A stretch of DNA of 35,502 nucleotides from Provencibacterium sp. (lineage in GTDB: Bacteria > Bacillota > Clostridia > Oscillospirales > Ruminococcaceae). The translations under genes and the position numbers were made by a program. The stretch covers positions 1-35,502 of the forward strand of contig JAAWAN010000034.1 of NCBI GenBank assembly GCA_022792175.1. The letters are read 5' to 3'. A model generated the notes under the pieces. The model saw only the letters and a program-made list of their open reading frames with translations, was not told where the DNA came from and made no database searches. This document shows positions 7,921 through 17,111 of this stretch, piece after piece (position 1 is the stretch's first letter; each line of letters starts with the position of its first letter).

Positions 7921-9855
7921 TTATCCCTGCGTGGCGCTGCGGTGGCTTAGAATCCATTTTTCCCGGTCCAGCGGATTGACGCCGTAGCGCCGCGCCGCTT
8001 TTCCGGCTCCCGGCGGGCAGGGCTGATAACTGTCGAACCGGGTGGAGAGCACCGCCTGACCGCTCGAGAGAGCCGCCAGGCGGACGGGATAGTCCAGCGA
8101 GGAGGCGACCGGGACGCGCGCATCGAGGAAAAAGCGCCCGTCTCGAATGAGGGGGGAATCATATTCGCCGCGCATCTCCACCATGTCGCCAAGAATGCGG
8201 CCGGCGCAGTGCTCCGGCGCGGCAATACGCAGCTGCTGCACCGGCTCGAGCAGGGTGGTGCCGGTGTTCTTCAGTGCATCCATCAGCGCCATCGGCGTTG
8301 CGAGGAAAAAGTCGAGCGGATGGGTATGTACTGTATGGTGGCTGCCGCCGCAGAGGGTGACCTTGAGGTCGATGACCTCCCAGTTAAACAGCCCCTGCTG
8401 CAGCGCGCGGGGAAGCTCCTCGCGGATATGGTTCTGGTAGCGGTAGAAAATCTGATCGTTCGGCACGGTGGAAAAAAACTGAAAGCCGCTGCCGCGCGGG
8501 AGTGGCTCAATGGCAAGCTCGATAATAGCCCAGCAGGGCTTTGGCATGGTGTAGGCCTCCCGCCCGTTTCCCGCGCGGGAGGGCGTCTCCTTATAGATAA
8601 CGCCGGGCGGCGAGAAGGAGAGGGGGAGACCATAGCGTTCGGCTGCCAGCGCCGAGAGAATCTCCAGCTGAACGGGGCCGGTGAAGGAGAGGTCGAGCTC
8701 CTCCTCTCCCGGAAGATAGTCTATCCGCAGGCCCGGGTCCTCCTCGCTAAGCTCGGTGAGGGCGCAAATAAGCTCATGCATGTCGGCCTTCGGCCCGGGC
8801 AGCACCTGGGTTTTCAGCAGCGGGGCCGAGAGGGGAACGCCCTGCCGCGCCGGCAGCTCGCCGATGATATCGCCGACGCGGATGCCGTCGATTCCGCACA
8901 GGCCGGCCACATCGCCCGGGCCTATCTGCTGAACATCCTGAAACCTGCCGCCATGATAGCGGCGCAGCTGGGTGATTTTCTGTTCCTGCCGGTTGGAGGA
9001 GCAGGGGAGAATATCGCGGGTGCGCAGCTGCCCGCCGAACAGGCGCACATGCGCCACCTTCCCGGCCGTGCGGTCATGGGTAATCTGGTAGACCACCCCG
9101 CCTAGGGCCTGCTGCCGCGCGCGCGGGCTGACCGCTTTTTCCAGGCAGGCGAGCAGCTCCCTTATCCCCTCGCCGAGCATGGCGCTGCCGGCGAGCAGGG
9201 GATGAAGAATCCCCTGCGCCGTCTGCCGGCGCAGGCTTTCCCAGAGCCTTTCTTCCGGCAGCTTTTCTCCCGAGAGATAGCTTTCCAGCAGATGGTCATC
9301 TGCAAGGGCCAGCGTTTCCAGCAGCTGCTCCTCCAAAGGAGAGCGGGGAGAAACGGTGCAGCCGCGTTCCCCCTCTCCTTCCCAGCGGCAGAGCGGGAGC
9401 AGCCGGGGATTCCATTTGCGGGCAATTTCTTCGATGACCCCTTTCGCATCGCTTCCCACGCGGTCGAGCTTGTTTAAAAAGAAGAGGACGGGGATTTGCT
9501 GCGCGCACAGCGCCTCATACAGCAGCTCGGTCTGCGCCTGAATCCCCTCTGCTGATGAGATAATCAGCACAGCCGCATCCAGAACGGAGAGCGCACGCTC
9601 CACCTCGGCCGCAAAGTCCACATGCCCGGGCGTATCGATGAGGTGGATTTCCGCAGATTTGGTTTCGAGAATAAGGGTACTTGCGCGCACCGATATGCCG
9701 CGCTGCCGCTCGACAGAAAGAAAGTCGGACTGTGCGGTTCCCTCATCGACGCTGCCTGCTTTTCGCAGGGCACCGGCCTGAAAGCAGAGCTGCTCGGTCA
9801 GGGTGGTTTTTCCGGCATCCACATGGGCCAGAAGGCCGATATTCAGCTTTTCCAT
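7921..9855 (-). CDS. TetM-like translational GTPase (ribosomal protection family)
   Basis: A 644-aa EF-G-like GTPase of TetM/TetO length. G1 is AHVDAGKTT (10-18), then ERQRGIS (G2), DTPGH (74-78) and NKLD (128-131). Domain architecture matches ribosomal protection proteins through to the C-terminal domain. In domain IV, where TetM has the tip loop with YSPVS that displaces tetracycline, this protein reads GGSHHTVHTHPLDFF. The drug-dislodging residues are therefore not conserved, and I would not predict tetracycline resistance from the sequence alone. It may be a housekeeping ribosome-associated GTPase. The start ATG has AAAGGAA upstream. Confidence 0.85.
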   Translation of the reverse strand: MEKLNIGLLAHVDAGKTTLTEQLCFQAGALRKAGSVDEGTAQSDFLSVERQRGISVRASTLILETKSAEIHLIDTPGHVDFAAEVERALSVLDAAVLIISSAEGIQAQTELLYEALCAQQIPVLFFLNKLDRVGSDAKGVIEEIARKWNPRLLPLCRWEGEGERGCTVSPRSPLEEQLLETLALADDHLLESYLSGEKLPEERLWESLRRQTAQGILHPLLAGSAMLGEGIRELLACLEKAVSPRARQQALGGVVYQITHDRTAGKVAHVRLFGGQLRTRDILPCSSNRQEQKITQLRRYHGGRFQDVQQIGPGDVAGLCGIDGIRVGDIIGELPARQGVPLSAPLLKTQVLPGPKADMHELICALTELSEEDPGLRIDYLPGEEELDLSFTGPVQLEILSALAAERYGLPLSFSPPGVIYKETPSRAGNGREAYTMPKPCWAIIELAIEPLPRGSGFQFFSTVPNDQIFYRYQNHIREELPRALQQGLFNWEVIDLKVTLCGGSHHTVHTHPLDFFLATPMALMDALKNTGTTLLEPVQQLRIAAPEHCAGRILGDMVEMRGEYDSPLIRDGRFFLDARVPVASSLDYPVRLAALSSGQAVLSTRFDSYQPCPPGAGKAARRYGVNPLDREKWILSHRSATQG

Positions 9856-9869
9856 GGTCAGTTCCTTTC

Positions 9870-9913
9870 AAAAAACCGGAGCCGCCAGGCACCCTTGCGT
9901 GCGGCGGCTCCGG
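9870..9913 (-). terminator. terminator after the coiled-coil gene (minus strand)
   Basis: Read on the minus strand, CCGGAGCCGCC and GGCGGCTCCGG form an 11-bp stem followed by TTTTTTG. It separates the coiled-coil gene from the TetM-like gene. Confidence 0.85.
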
Positions 9914-10044
9914 TTTGTGTCTTTCATTTGCGGGGAGCTTTAAAGGCCCCGGCAGAGCAAAAAGCCTCCGATTTTTTATGGAGCTTCCTCCGGATACATG
10001 AAAACCCGGATCATGCGCTTATTCAGGCCGGAGATCTTTTGTTT

Positions 10045-10869
10045 TCAGCCTTCGGCCGGGCCGGATGCTGTTTTTTCTTCTCTGTCTTCGTCCGTCTGCT
10101 CCTGCTGGCTGTTCTCCAGCGCCTTTTCGAGGGAGGAGAGCATTCCCTTTTCCTGCTCTTCCTCCGGCGAGGGCGCCTGCCCTCTGAGGGAGGCGGCCTC
10201 CTCTGCCAGTTTCTGCGCATCGGCAACTAAAGCCCGCTGGGAATGCTCCAGTCCCTGTATCCCTTTTTCGAGCTTATCCACCGTACTGGCATAGCTTGCG
10301 CGCTGTGTCTCTGTTCCCAGCGCGGAGAGGGAGGAGCTGTTTTCTCCCCATTCCTCGGCATGTGCCTTCGAGCGATTGAGGATGGCACGGGTGACGCCCA
10401 GCTCGTCCGAGCGCTCAAGCTTCTCTTTGGCCTCGGCTACATTCTGCAGCTGCTTTTCGCGGGCCTGCTCGGGAGTGAGCTCCTCATTTTTCTTTTCTTC
10501 CTTCTTTTCCAGCGCCTCCTGCTGCTTTTGCAGCAGGTAGTCGGACATCTGCTGGTTGATTTCGCCGAGCTGTTTGTCAATCTCCTTGATTTTATAGCGG
10601 ATGGACTCCTTCTGAGAGGGGTCCCTGGCGGCAGAGGTCAAAAGCTCCTTGCGTCTGTCCTGTAAATAGGATTTGCGGTCGATAAGGTTTTTTAAAAAAC
10701 CATCCGCACTGCTTTCTGCGGCCTTGCGTCCGGTCTGGCTGAGCGATACCCGGTCTCCGCGCGCAGTCTGCGCCGCATTGCCCAGAATGGCATCCACCTT
10801 TGTGCCGCTCTGGCGGGAAAGGGCAAGCCCCTGCGTGGGGTTCATCATGGCGGAAAAAGCAATCTTCAT
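10045..10869 (-). CDS. coiled-coil protein of unknown function
   Basis: A 274-aa, highly charged, Gln/Glu/Lys-rich protein that I do not recognise. Residues 1-45 contain a non-charged start and RGDRVSLSQTGRKAAE, resembling the exported or unfolded tails of flagellar-type proteins, though no flagellar gene is near. Residues about 60-160 and 180-265 are long helices, probably coiled coils (KIKEIDKQLGEINQQ; KEEKKNEELTPEQAREK). There is no signal peptide or membrane segment. Its start follows AGAGGAA, and its own terminator lies downstream. GC content and codon use look like the neighbours. Confidence 0.65.
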   Translation of the reverse strand: MKIAFSAMMNPTQGLALSRQSGTKVDAILGNAAQTARGDRVSLSQTGRKAAESSADGFLKNLIDRKSYLQDRRKELLTSAARDPSQKESIRYKIKEIDKQLGEINQQMSDYLLQKQQEALEKKEEKKNEELTPEQAREKQLQNVAEAKEKLERSDELGVTRAILNRSKAHAEEWGENSSSLSALGTETQRASYASTVDKLEKGIQGLEHSQRALVADAQKLAEEAASLRGQAPSPEEEQEKGMLSSLEKALENSQQEQTDEDREEKTASGPAEG

Positions 10870-11080
10870 CGGCGGTTCCTCTTCTCTTCATCAGGTGATG
10901 GCAGATTTATTCCCTACCTTATCTATTCGCCTTTTGGGAGAGAAAATCAATAGCTGCGCCGCCTCCTTCGCATATTCCCTTTGTGCCGGGCCATACTTTC
11001 AGGAGAACCGGCTACTGTCTTTTTAACGCTGGAAACCCGGCAGCAGTCAAGGCCGGATGTTACGGAAAGGGGCCGTTCAG

Positions 11081-11269
11081 ATGAAAGCAGACAGCCTGCC
11101 AGAGAAGGAAAAGGGAGAGCTGGTGGAATATATCCCTCCCATACAGGAGCAGCCTGGGATGTATGCAGAAGGGAAAAGAATCCATGCGAGTGCAAAAAGA
11201 AGGTATGTGCTGCAGCAGTACCGAAAGATTTCCCAAATGGATTCCGGCTATCCCTTCGGCCTTGTTTAG
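11081..11269 (+). CDS. doubtful small protein (62 aa)
   Basis: An ATG preceded by GGAAAGG opens a 62-codon frame rich in Lys, Glu, Tyr and Pro (MKADSLPEKEKGELVEYIPP at its start). I recognise no family. The stop lies inside a hairpin. The composition is protein-like but there is no independent support. Confidence 0.3.
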   Translation: MKADSLPEKEKGELVEYIPPIQEQPGMYAEGKRIHASAKRRYVLQQYRKISQMDSGYPFGLV

Positions 11270-11401
11270 GCCTCTGCCGAAGCCGGATATCCGAAGAAGC
11301 GGGCAGGCCGAAAGGCAGTTTCAGGCCTTTCCCTTTTAAAGGGGCAGAAGCTGTCCACTTAAAATTCCGTTCCGGGGCTATTCAGCTTTCGCGTTTTGTA
11401 C

Positions 11402-11407
11402 TATAAT
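11402..11407 (+). promoter_or_regulatory. -10 box of pfkA
   Basis: A perfect TATAAT, about 87 bases before the start of pfkA. The -35 box is weak (TTCAGC at 11381-11386). Confidence 0.5.
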
Positions 11408-11493
11408 GAAAGAAGATAAGGGAAAGCGGGAAGAAAAAACGTCCCGCCGGCTTTTCCCTGAAATGTACAAACCGGAAGGGAAGGGATATTATC

Positions 11494-12570
11494 ATGAAAC
11501 GGATCGGCATGCTCACCAGCGGCGGAGACTGCCAGGGCCTCAATGCGGCGCTGCGCGGCGTTGCAAAGGCGCTTTATGAGGAATTTGGGAAGGATGTTGA
11601 AATCTACGGGATACATGACGGCTACCGCGGCCTGATTGAAGGGGATTATCAGAAGATGGCGCCGGAAAACTTTTCCGGCATTCTCACCCATGGCGGCACC
11701 ATTCTGGGTACCTCCCGCCAGCCCTTCAAGCTGATGCGGGTGATCGGCGAAAACAATGTGGACAAGGTTGCGGCCATGAAGGCGACCTACGCGAAAATGA
11801 AGCTGGATGCCCTGGTTATCCTCGGCGGCAACGGCACCCACAAAACAGCCAATCTGCTCAGCGGGGAGGGCTTAAACGTCGTCACCCTGCCGAAGACGAT
11901 TGACAACGACCTCTGGGGAACGGATGTCACCTTCGGCTACCAGAGCGCCATTGATATTGCTACCTATGTGCTCGACTGCATTCATACAACGGCAACCTCC
12001 CACGGGCGGATTTTTATTGTGGAGCTGATGGGCCACAAGGCGGGCTGGCTGACGCTGGAGGCCGGCATTGCAGGCGGGGCGGATATTATTCTGATTCCGG
12101 AAATCCCCTATAAGCTGGATAAAATCGTTTCCACCCTCAACAGGCGCGGCAAGCAGGGCAAGGAGTTTTCAATTCTGGCGGTTGCCGAGGGAGCGCTCTC
12201 CTATGAGGAATCGAAGCTCTCGAAAAAGGAGTTTAAGCAGGCGCGCGCCAATATGGCCGAGCCCTCCATCGCCTACCGGCTGGCCAACGAGCTGGGGAAG
12301 AAGACCGGCCAGGAAATCCGCGTAGCGGTCCCCGGGCACTTCCAGCGCGGAGGCAGCCCCTGCGCCTTTGACCGGGTCATTTCTACCCGCTTCGGTACCG
12401 AGGCCGCCCGGCTGATTAAAGAGAAGAAATTCGGACATATGGTTGCGCTGCAGAACGGGAAGATGGTGGATGTGCCGCTTTCCGAGGTCGCCGGGAAACT
12501 GAAAACGGTGCCGCCGGAGAGCGAAATCGTTCGTTCAGCAAGAGATCTCGGCATCTGTATGGGAGACTAG
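11494..12570 (+). CDS. pfkA: 6-phosphofructokinase
   Basis: Phosphorylates fructose 6-phosphate in glycolysis. The 358-aa protein starts with GMLTSGGDCQGLNAALRG and has the catalytic loop PKTIDND with Asp137. At the nucleotide site it reads GGNGT: Gly114 corresponds to E. coli Gly104 (ATP-type rather than the Asp of pyrophosphate enzymes), and Lys134 corresponds to position 124 (Gly in classic ATP enzymes, Lys in PPi and group III enzymes). This Gly/Lys mix is the actinobacterial-like group III pattern, usually ATP-using. Asn113 replaces the Mg-binding Asp103, which is unusual. The ribosome binding site GGAAGGGAAGG precedes the ATG. Monocistronic. Confidence 0.92.
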   Translation: MKRIGMLTSGGDCQGLNAALRGVAKALYEEFGKDVEIYGIHDGYRGLIEGDYQKMAPENFSGILTHGGTILGTSRQPFKLMRVIGENNVDKVAAMKATYAKMKLDALVILGGNGTHKTANLLSGEGLNVVTLPKTIDNDLWGTDVTFGYQSAIDIATYVLDCIHTTATSHGRIFIVELMGHKAGWLTLEAGIAGGADIILIPEIPYKLDKIVSTLNRRGKQGKEFSILAVAEGALSYEESKLSKKEFKQARANMAEPSIAYRLANELGKKTGQEIRVAVPGHFQRGGSPCAFDRVISTRFGTEAARLIKEKKFGHMVALQNGKMVDVPLSEVAGKLKTVPPESEIVRSARDLGICMGD

Positions 12571-12593
12571 GCAAAGCATCTCACCATAGCCTT

Positions 12594-12657
12594 AAAAAGC
12601 CGCCCGCGGGGGAAATCAAAACGGCAAGTTCCGTTATTTCCCGCGGGCGGCTTTTTT
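12594..12657 (+). terminator. terminator after pfkA
   Basis: AAAAGCCGCCCGCGGG and CCCGCGGGCGGCTTTT form a long perfect stem ending in a run of T. Confidence 0.9.
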
Positions 12658-12744
12658 CCTGCCGCCGCGCCCGGGAAAAGGCAGAGCGCAGTCCCTTAAA
12701 ACGGCCAGAAACAGGAAGACTTTGTAAACAATCTGTAACAGGAC

Positions 12745-12788
12745 TTGACAGTGGAGAGATCGGGAGGTAAAATGTTTGTATCCTAACA
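12745..12788 (+). promoter_or_regulatory. marR promoter with putative operator
   Basis: TTGACA (12745-12750), a 17-base spacer and TAAAAT (12768-12773) form a near-consensus promoter. TCCTAACA (12781-12788) lies at the expected transcription start. Its reverse complement TGTTAGGA recurs in the exporter promoter, suggesting autorepression. Confidence 0.75.
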
Positions 12789-12807
12789 GTTTGAGGAGGA
12801 AAATTAG

Positions 12808-13239
12808 GTGGAGTGTGAGGAACATATAGGCTTTGCCGTTAAATCGCTGAACAATCAGCTGCGCCGCACGATGGACCAGAGGGTGCAGGAATGCGGTCTG
12901 ACTGGCATGCAGGGCATGCTGCTCGGCTATCTGTATGACTGCATGCAGGCGGGCAGGGAGATTTTTCAGCGGGATCTGGAGCGGGATTTCGGCATCCGGC
13001 GCTCGACGGTGACCGGTGTTTTGCAGCTGATGGAACGCGAAGGGCTGATTTTGCGGGAAGCGGTCGCTGAGGATGCGCGCCTTAAACGGCTGAAGCTGAC
13101 CGAAAAGGCCTATGAGAAGCACCGGCAGATGGGCGATAAGCTCGAGGAGATTGAGCGGCAGATGCGGCGGGGACTGAGCGAGGATGAAATACGCATGTTT
13201 TTTGCGCTTGTGCGGCGGATAGAGAAAAATCTGGGCTAA
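12808..13239 (+). CDS. MarR-family transcriptional regulator
   Basis: A 143-aa winged-helix regulator. The central block reads DLERDFGIRRSTVTGVLQLM followed by EREGLILREAVAEDARLKRLKLTEKA: recognition helix, then a wing with the Asp/Arg pair typical of MarR. The start is GTG, chosen because GAGGAGGA lies 8 bases upstream. The two genes of an ABC multidrug-type exporter follow 149 bases later, and the two promoters share an operator-like word, so this is probably their ligand-responsive repressor. Confidence 0.9.
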   Translation: MECEEHIGFAVKSLNNQLRRTMDQRVQECGLTGMQGMLLGYLYDCMQAGREIFQRDLERDFGIRRSTVTGVLQLMEREGLILREAVAEDARLKRLKLTEKAYEKHRQMGDKLEEIERQMRRGLSEDEIRMFFALVRRIEKNLG

Positions 13240-13303
13240 TTCAAATTATCCGGCCGCTGCCGCATTGGCAGCAGCCGGAGGGAAAAACGTTTTGTATACT
13301 ATT

Positions 13304-13349
13304 TGTTAGGAAACTGACAGTAAGGCTTTCTAACTGTATGGTTTCTAAC
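13304..13349 (+). promoter_or_regulatory. exporter promoter with three operator-like words
   Basis: CTGACA (13314-13319), a 17-base spacer and TATGGT (13337-13342) make a promoter. TGTTAGGA (13304-13311) abuts the -35 box. TTTCTAAC occurs in the spacer (13327-13334) and just past the -10 box (13342-13349). The outer pair forms an imperfect palindrome over the promoter. A MarR dimer bound here would block RNA polymerase. Confidence 0.65.
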
Positions 13350-13388
13350 AAAATAAAGAGAGTATTTTCTTTTTAGGAGGAATGAAGA

Positions 13389-15127
13389 ATGCTGAAACGA
13401 CTGGCGGCATGTATTGGGGAATATCGGAGGGATACGGTGCTCACCCCCACCTTTGTCGTGCTCGAAGGGGTGATGGAGGTGGTCATCCCGCTGCTCATGG
13501 CGGGGCTGATTGACAACGGAATCGGGCCGGGGGATATGCGGGCTATTCTTTTCTGGGGGGCGGCGCTGGTGATTTCGGCGCTCATATCGCTTCTCTTCGG
13601 CGGCTTTCCGGACACTTTGCGGCGCGCGCCTCGGCGGGCTTTGCCAAAAACCTGCGCCGGAAAATGTTTAATCGGGTGCAGGGCTTTTCCTTTCGCAATA
13701 TCGACCATTTTTCAACCGCCAGCCTGGTGACGCGGCTGACGACCGATGTCAGCAATGTGCAGAATGCCTTTCAGATGATTATCCGCATTGCGGTGCGCGC
13801 CCCTATCCTGCTGCTCTTTGCGCTGATGATGGCCTTGAAAATCAGCGGACGGCTGACGCTTGTTTTCCTCTGTGTCATCCCCTTTCTGGCGGCAGGGCTC
13901 TATCTGATTGCGAGCCGGGCGCATCCCACCTTTGAGCGGGTTTTTAAAAGCTATGACCGGTTGAACCGGGTGGTGCAGGAGAACCTGCGGGGGATACGGG
14001 TGGTTAAATCGTTCGTCCGGGAGGAGCACGAGAAGGAGAAGTTCGGCAGCGTTTCCCAGTCCATCTATGAGGATTTTACCCGCGCGGAAAAGCTGCTTGC
14101 CTTCAATAGCCCTCTGATGCAGACGGCCATCTACACCTGCATGCTGCTCATCTGCTGGCTGGGCGCGCAGTATATCGTGGGCAGCAGCATGACGACCGGG
14201 CAGCTGGTCAGCCTGCTTTCCTATGCCTCGCAGATTTTAATGAGCCTGATGATGCTCTCGATGATTTTCGTGATGATTACCATCTCCCGTGCCTCGGCCG
14301 AGCGCATTGATGAGCTGCTTATCGCAGAGAGCGACTTAAAGGATGCGCCCCATGCGCTGACAGAGGTGGCGGATGGCTCGATTGATTTTGAAGGGGTCCC
14401 GTTTGGCTATGCGAAGGACTCGGAGAATTTCTGCCTGCAGAATATCGAGCTGCATATCCGCGCCGGGGAAACGGTCGGCATTATCGGCGGAACGGGCAGC
14501 GCCAAATCCACCCTTATCAGCCTCATCCCGCGGCTGTATGACGCCTCCCGCGGAACGGTGCGGGTAGGCGGAACGGATGTCCGAAAGCTTTCGCTGCAGG
14601 CGCTGCGCAGCCAGGTGGCGGTGGTGCTGCAGAAAAACGTGCTGTTTTCGGGTACGATTAAAGAAAACCTGCGCTGGGGAAATCCCGAGGCGAGCGATGA
14701 GCAGCTGACAGAGGCCTGCCGCCTCGCCCAGGCGGACGGATTTATTCGCTCCTTCCCGGAGGGCTACGACACCTGTCTCGAGCAGGGGGGCACAAATGTT
14801 TCCGGCGGGCAGAAACAGCGGCTGTGCATTGCGCGGGCGCTGCTCAAAAGGCCGAAAATTCTGATTCTGGATGATTCGACCAGCGCGGTCGACACGGCGA
14901 CCGACCATCTCATCCGCCAGGCGCTGCGCGAAAGGCTGCCCGGTATGACCAAGCTGATTATCGCGCAGCGGATAAGCTCGGTTATGGATGCCGACCAGAT
15001 TATTGTGATGGATGGCGGACGCATCAGCGCGGTCGGAAAGCATGAGGAGCTGCTTAAAACGAGCGCTATCTACCGCGAGGTTTATGAGTCGCAGACAAAG
15101 GGGGAAGATGCACATGAGGCAGCATAA
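13389..15127 (+). pseudogene. ABC exporter half-transporter, frameshifted (degenerate NBD subunit)
   Basis: Together the two frames encode a complete about 579-aa half-transporter: membrane domain, then NBD with Walker A GGTGSAKST, signature VSGGQKQR and Walker B ILILDDSTSAVD. The frame breaks near 13601-13604. The first frame (from 13389) reads correctly to LLFGG and then turns to nonsense, ending at 13730. The correct sequence LSGHFAARASAGFAKNLRRK continues in another frame, running to 15127. Adding one base (a G at about 13603) restores it. The site has no slippery heptamer, so it is either a real mutation or an assembly error. The Asp in place of the catalytic Glu and AQR in place of AHR mark it as the degenerate-site partner of a heterodimer. 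Confidence 0.8.
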
Positions 15128-17036
15128 AAAAGCGGCTTTGCAGGGTGGACCGGCAGGCGGACCGAAAAAGGGGCGCGGCGCGGCGGCGCCGGGAAAAACG
15201 GCCAAAAGGCTTCTCGGCCTGGTAACAAAAAGGCACCGGCTGCGCCTTGTTCTGGTGGTGATTTTTATCCTGCTCAGTGCGGTGGCAGGGGTAGCCGGTT
15301 CGCTCTTTCTGCAGGTGCTGATTGATGACTACATTACCCCCCTCATCGGCAGCGAAAGCCCTGCCTTTGGCGGTCTTGCGCGCGCCATTCTGGGGATGGC
15401 CGCCGTCTACGGCTGCGGCGTTATGGCCACCCTTCTCTATAATCGGATGATGGTGAGCATCGCCCAGGGGGTGCTCAAGGAGATACGCGACGACATGTTT
15501 TCCCATATGCAGACGTTGCCCATCTGCTACTTTGACACCCATACCCACGGCGATCTGATGAGCCGCTACACCAACGACACCGATACGCTGCGTCAGATGA
15601 TTGCGCAGAGCCTGCCGCAGCTGTTTTCCTCGCTCGTTACGATTATTACGGTGTTTTTCGCCATGCTCTTCACCAGCCTGCCGCTGACGGCGGTGGTGCT
15701 CCTCTGCGTGGCGGGTATGCTGACGGTCACCCGCAGCATTGCGGGCAAAAGTGGGGCCTACTTTGTCCGGCAGCAGAAGGCGCTGGGGGAGGCGAACGGA
15801 TTTATTGAGGAGATGGTCGGCGGGCAGAAGGTGGTCAAGGTCTTCTGCCATGAGCAGCAGGCGATGGCGGATTTTGACCGCCTCAACGAGGAGCTCTGCC
15901 GGCAGGCGACCGAGGCGAACCGCTACGCCAATATTCTGATGCCGATAATGGGCAACCTCGGCAACCTGCAGTATGCGCTGCTGGCTATTCTGGGCGGCGC
16001 GCTGGCGCTTTTATTCCCCGGCTCGCTTACGCTGGGGGCTATCGCGAGCTTTCTGCAGCTCAGCCGCAGCTTTTCCGGCCCCATCGGTCAGGTCTCCCAG
16101 CAGCTCGGCTCGGTCAATATGGCTCTGGCGGGCGCGGAGCGGATTTTTGAATTGATGGATGAGCAGCCGGAGACGGATGAGGGCTATGTGCAGCTGGTGC
16201 GCGCGAAGAGGATAGCGGAGGAGATTACCGAAACGCAGGAGCGCACCGGCCTCTGGGCCTGGAAGCATCCGCACGGGGATGGCTCGCTCACCTATACGCC
16301 GCTGACCGGCGAGGTGCAGTTTTTCGATGTGGATTTCGGATATGACCCGCAGAAGCTGGTGCTGCACGATGTTTCGCTGCATGCGCTGCCCGGGCAGAAG
16401 ATTGCCCTTGTCGGCGCGACCGGCGCGGGCAAGACGACGATTACCAACCTCATCAACCGCTTTTATGATCTGGCGGATGGGAAAATCCGCTATGACGATA
16501 TCAATATTAACAAGATGCGCAAGGAGGACCTGCGCCATTCGCTGGGCGTTGTGCTGCAGGAGACCAAGCTCTTCACCGGCACGGTGATGGAAAACATCCG
16601 CTATGGCCGGCTGGATGCCACCGACGAGCAGGTGCGTGAAGCCGCCCGCCTGGTGGGGGCGGATGATTTTATCCGCCTGCTGCCGCAGGGATATGACACT
16701 CTGCTCTCGGGCGACGGGACCGACCTCTCGCAGGGGCAGAGGCAGCTGCTTTCGATTGCGCGCGCGGCGGTCGCCGACCCGCCGGTCATGATTCTCGATG
16801 AGGCGACCTCGAGCATCGACACCCGCACCGAGGCGATTGTCTCCCGGGGGATGGATGCGCTCATGCAGGGGAGGACGGTGTTTGTCATCGCCCACCGGCT
16901 TTCCACTGTGCGCAACGCGGATGTTATTCTGGTACTGGAAAACGGCCGGGTGATTGAGCGGGGCAGCCATGAGCAGCTGATTGCCGAGAAGGGGCAATAC
17001 TACCGGCTCTATACCGGGGCGTTCGAGCTGGAATAA
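15114..17036 (+). CDS. ABC exporter half-transporter (catalytic NBD subunit)
   Basis: A 640-aa membrane half-transporter with a basic cytoplasmic N-terminus, six predicted membrane spans (residues about 40-310) and a C-terminal NBD: Walker A GATGAGKTT, signature LSQGQRQLLSIAR, Walker B MILDEATSSID with the catalytic Glu, and the switch histidine in VIAHRLSTV. With the upstream subunit it forms a TM287/288 or BmrCD type heterodimer, likely a drug or lipid-like substrate exporter. I chose the ATG at 15114 because AGGGGGAAG sits about 7 bases upstream; the ATG at 15108 is too close. It overlaps the upstream gene by 14 bases. A linker of about 50 residues before the NBD is typical of this clade. 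Confidence 0.9.
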   Translation: MRQHKKAALQGGPAGGPKKGRGAAAPGKTAKRLLGLVTKRHRLRLVLVVIFILLSAVAGVAGSLFLQVLIDDYITPLIGSESPAFGGLARAILGMAAVYGCGVMATLLYNRMMVSIAQGVLKEIRDDMFSHMQTLPICYFDTHTHGDLMSRYTNDTDTLRQMIAQSLPQLFSSLVTIITVFFAMLFTSLPLTAVVLLCVAGMLTVTRSIAGKSGAYFVRQQKALGEANGFIEEMVGGQKVVKVFCHEQQAMADFDRLNEELCRQATEANRYANILMPIMGNLGNLQYALLAILGGALALLFPGSLTLGAIASFLQLSRSFSGPIGQVSQQLGSVNMALAGAERIFELMDEQPETDEGYVQLVRAKRIAEEITETQERTGLWAWKHPHGDGSLTYTPLTGEVQFFDVDFGYDPQKLVLHDVSLHALPGQKIALVGATGAGKTTITNLINRFYDLADGKIRYDDININKMRKEDLRHSLGVVLQETKLFTGTVMENIRYGRLDATDEQVREAARLVGADDFIRLLPQGYDTLLSGDGTDLSQGQRQLLSIARAAVADPPVMILDEATSSIDTRTEAIVSRGMDALMQGRTVFVIAHRLSTVRNADVILVLENGRVIERGSHEQLIAEKGQYYRLYTGAFELE

Positions 17037-17111
17037 CGGCTTTGTCGCCCGCTATGTAGAGAATGGACGCTTTTGGGGGCAAAAATCTTTGGTATTTGTC
17101 TATTTTCCCTC

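Larger units (their letters stand above)
10870..11493. other. 600-base region, mostly without a recognisable gene
   Basis: It contains the upstream region of the minus-strand coiled-coil gene, a doubtful small ORF (11081-11269), a bulged hairpin at about 11244-11292 (CCGGCT with AGCCGG, TCGGC with GCCGA) and the pfkA promoter. Nothing else was identified. Confidence 0.5.

Noticed and set aside
8209-9105. 298-aa open frame on the plus strand
   Set aside because: Antisense shadow of the TetM-like GTPase gene.
7921-9855. Calling the TetM-like gene a tetracycline resistance gene
   Set aside because: The domain IV loop that displaces the drug is not conserved.
13589-13610. Programmed ribosomal frameshift in the ABC gene
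   Set aside because: No slippery heptamer and no family precedent; a one-base deletion or sequence error is simpler.
16011-16997. 328-aa open frame on the minus strand
   Set aside because: Antisense shadow of the second ABC exporter gene.
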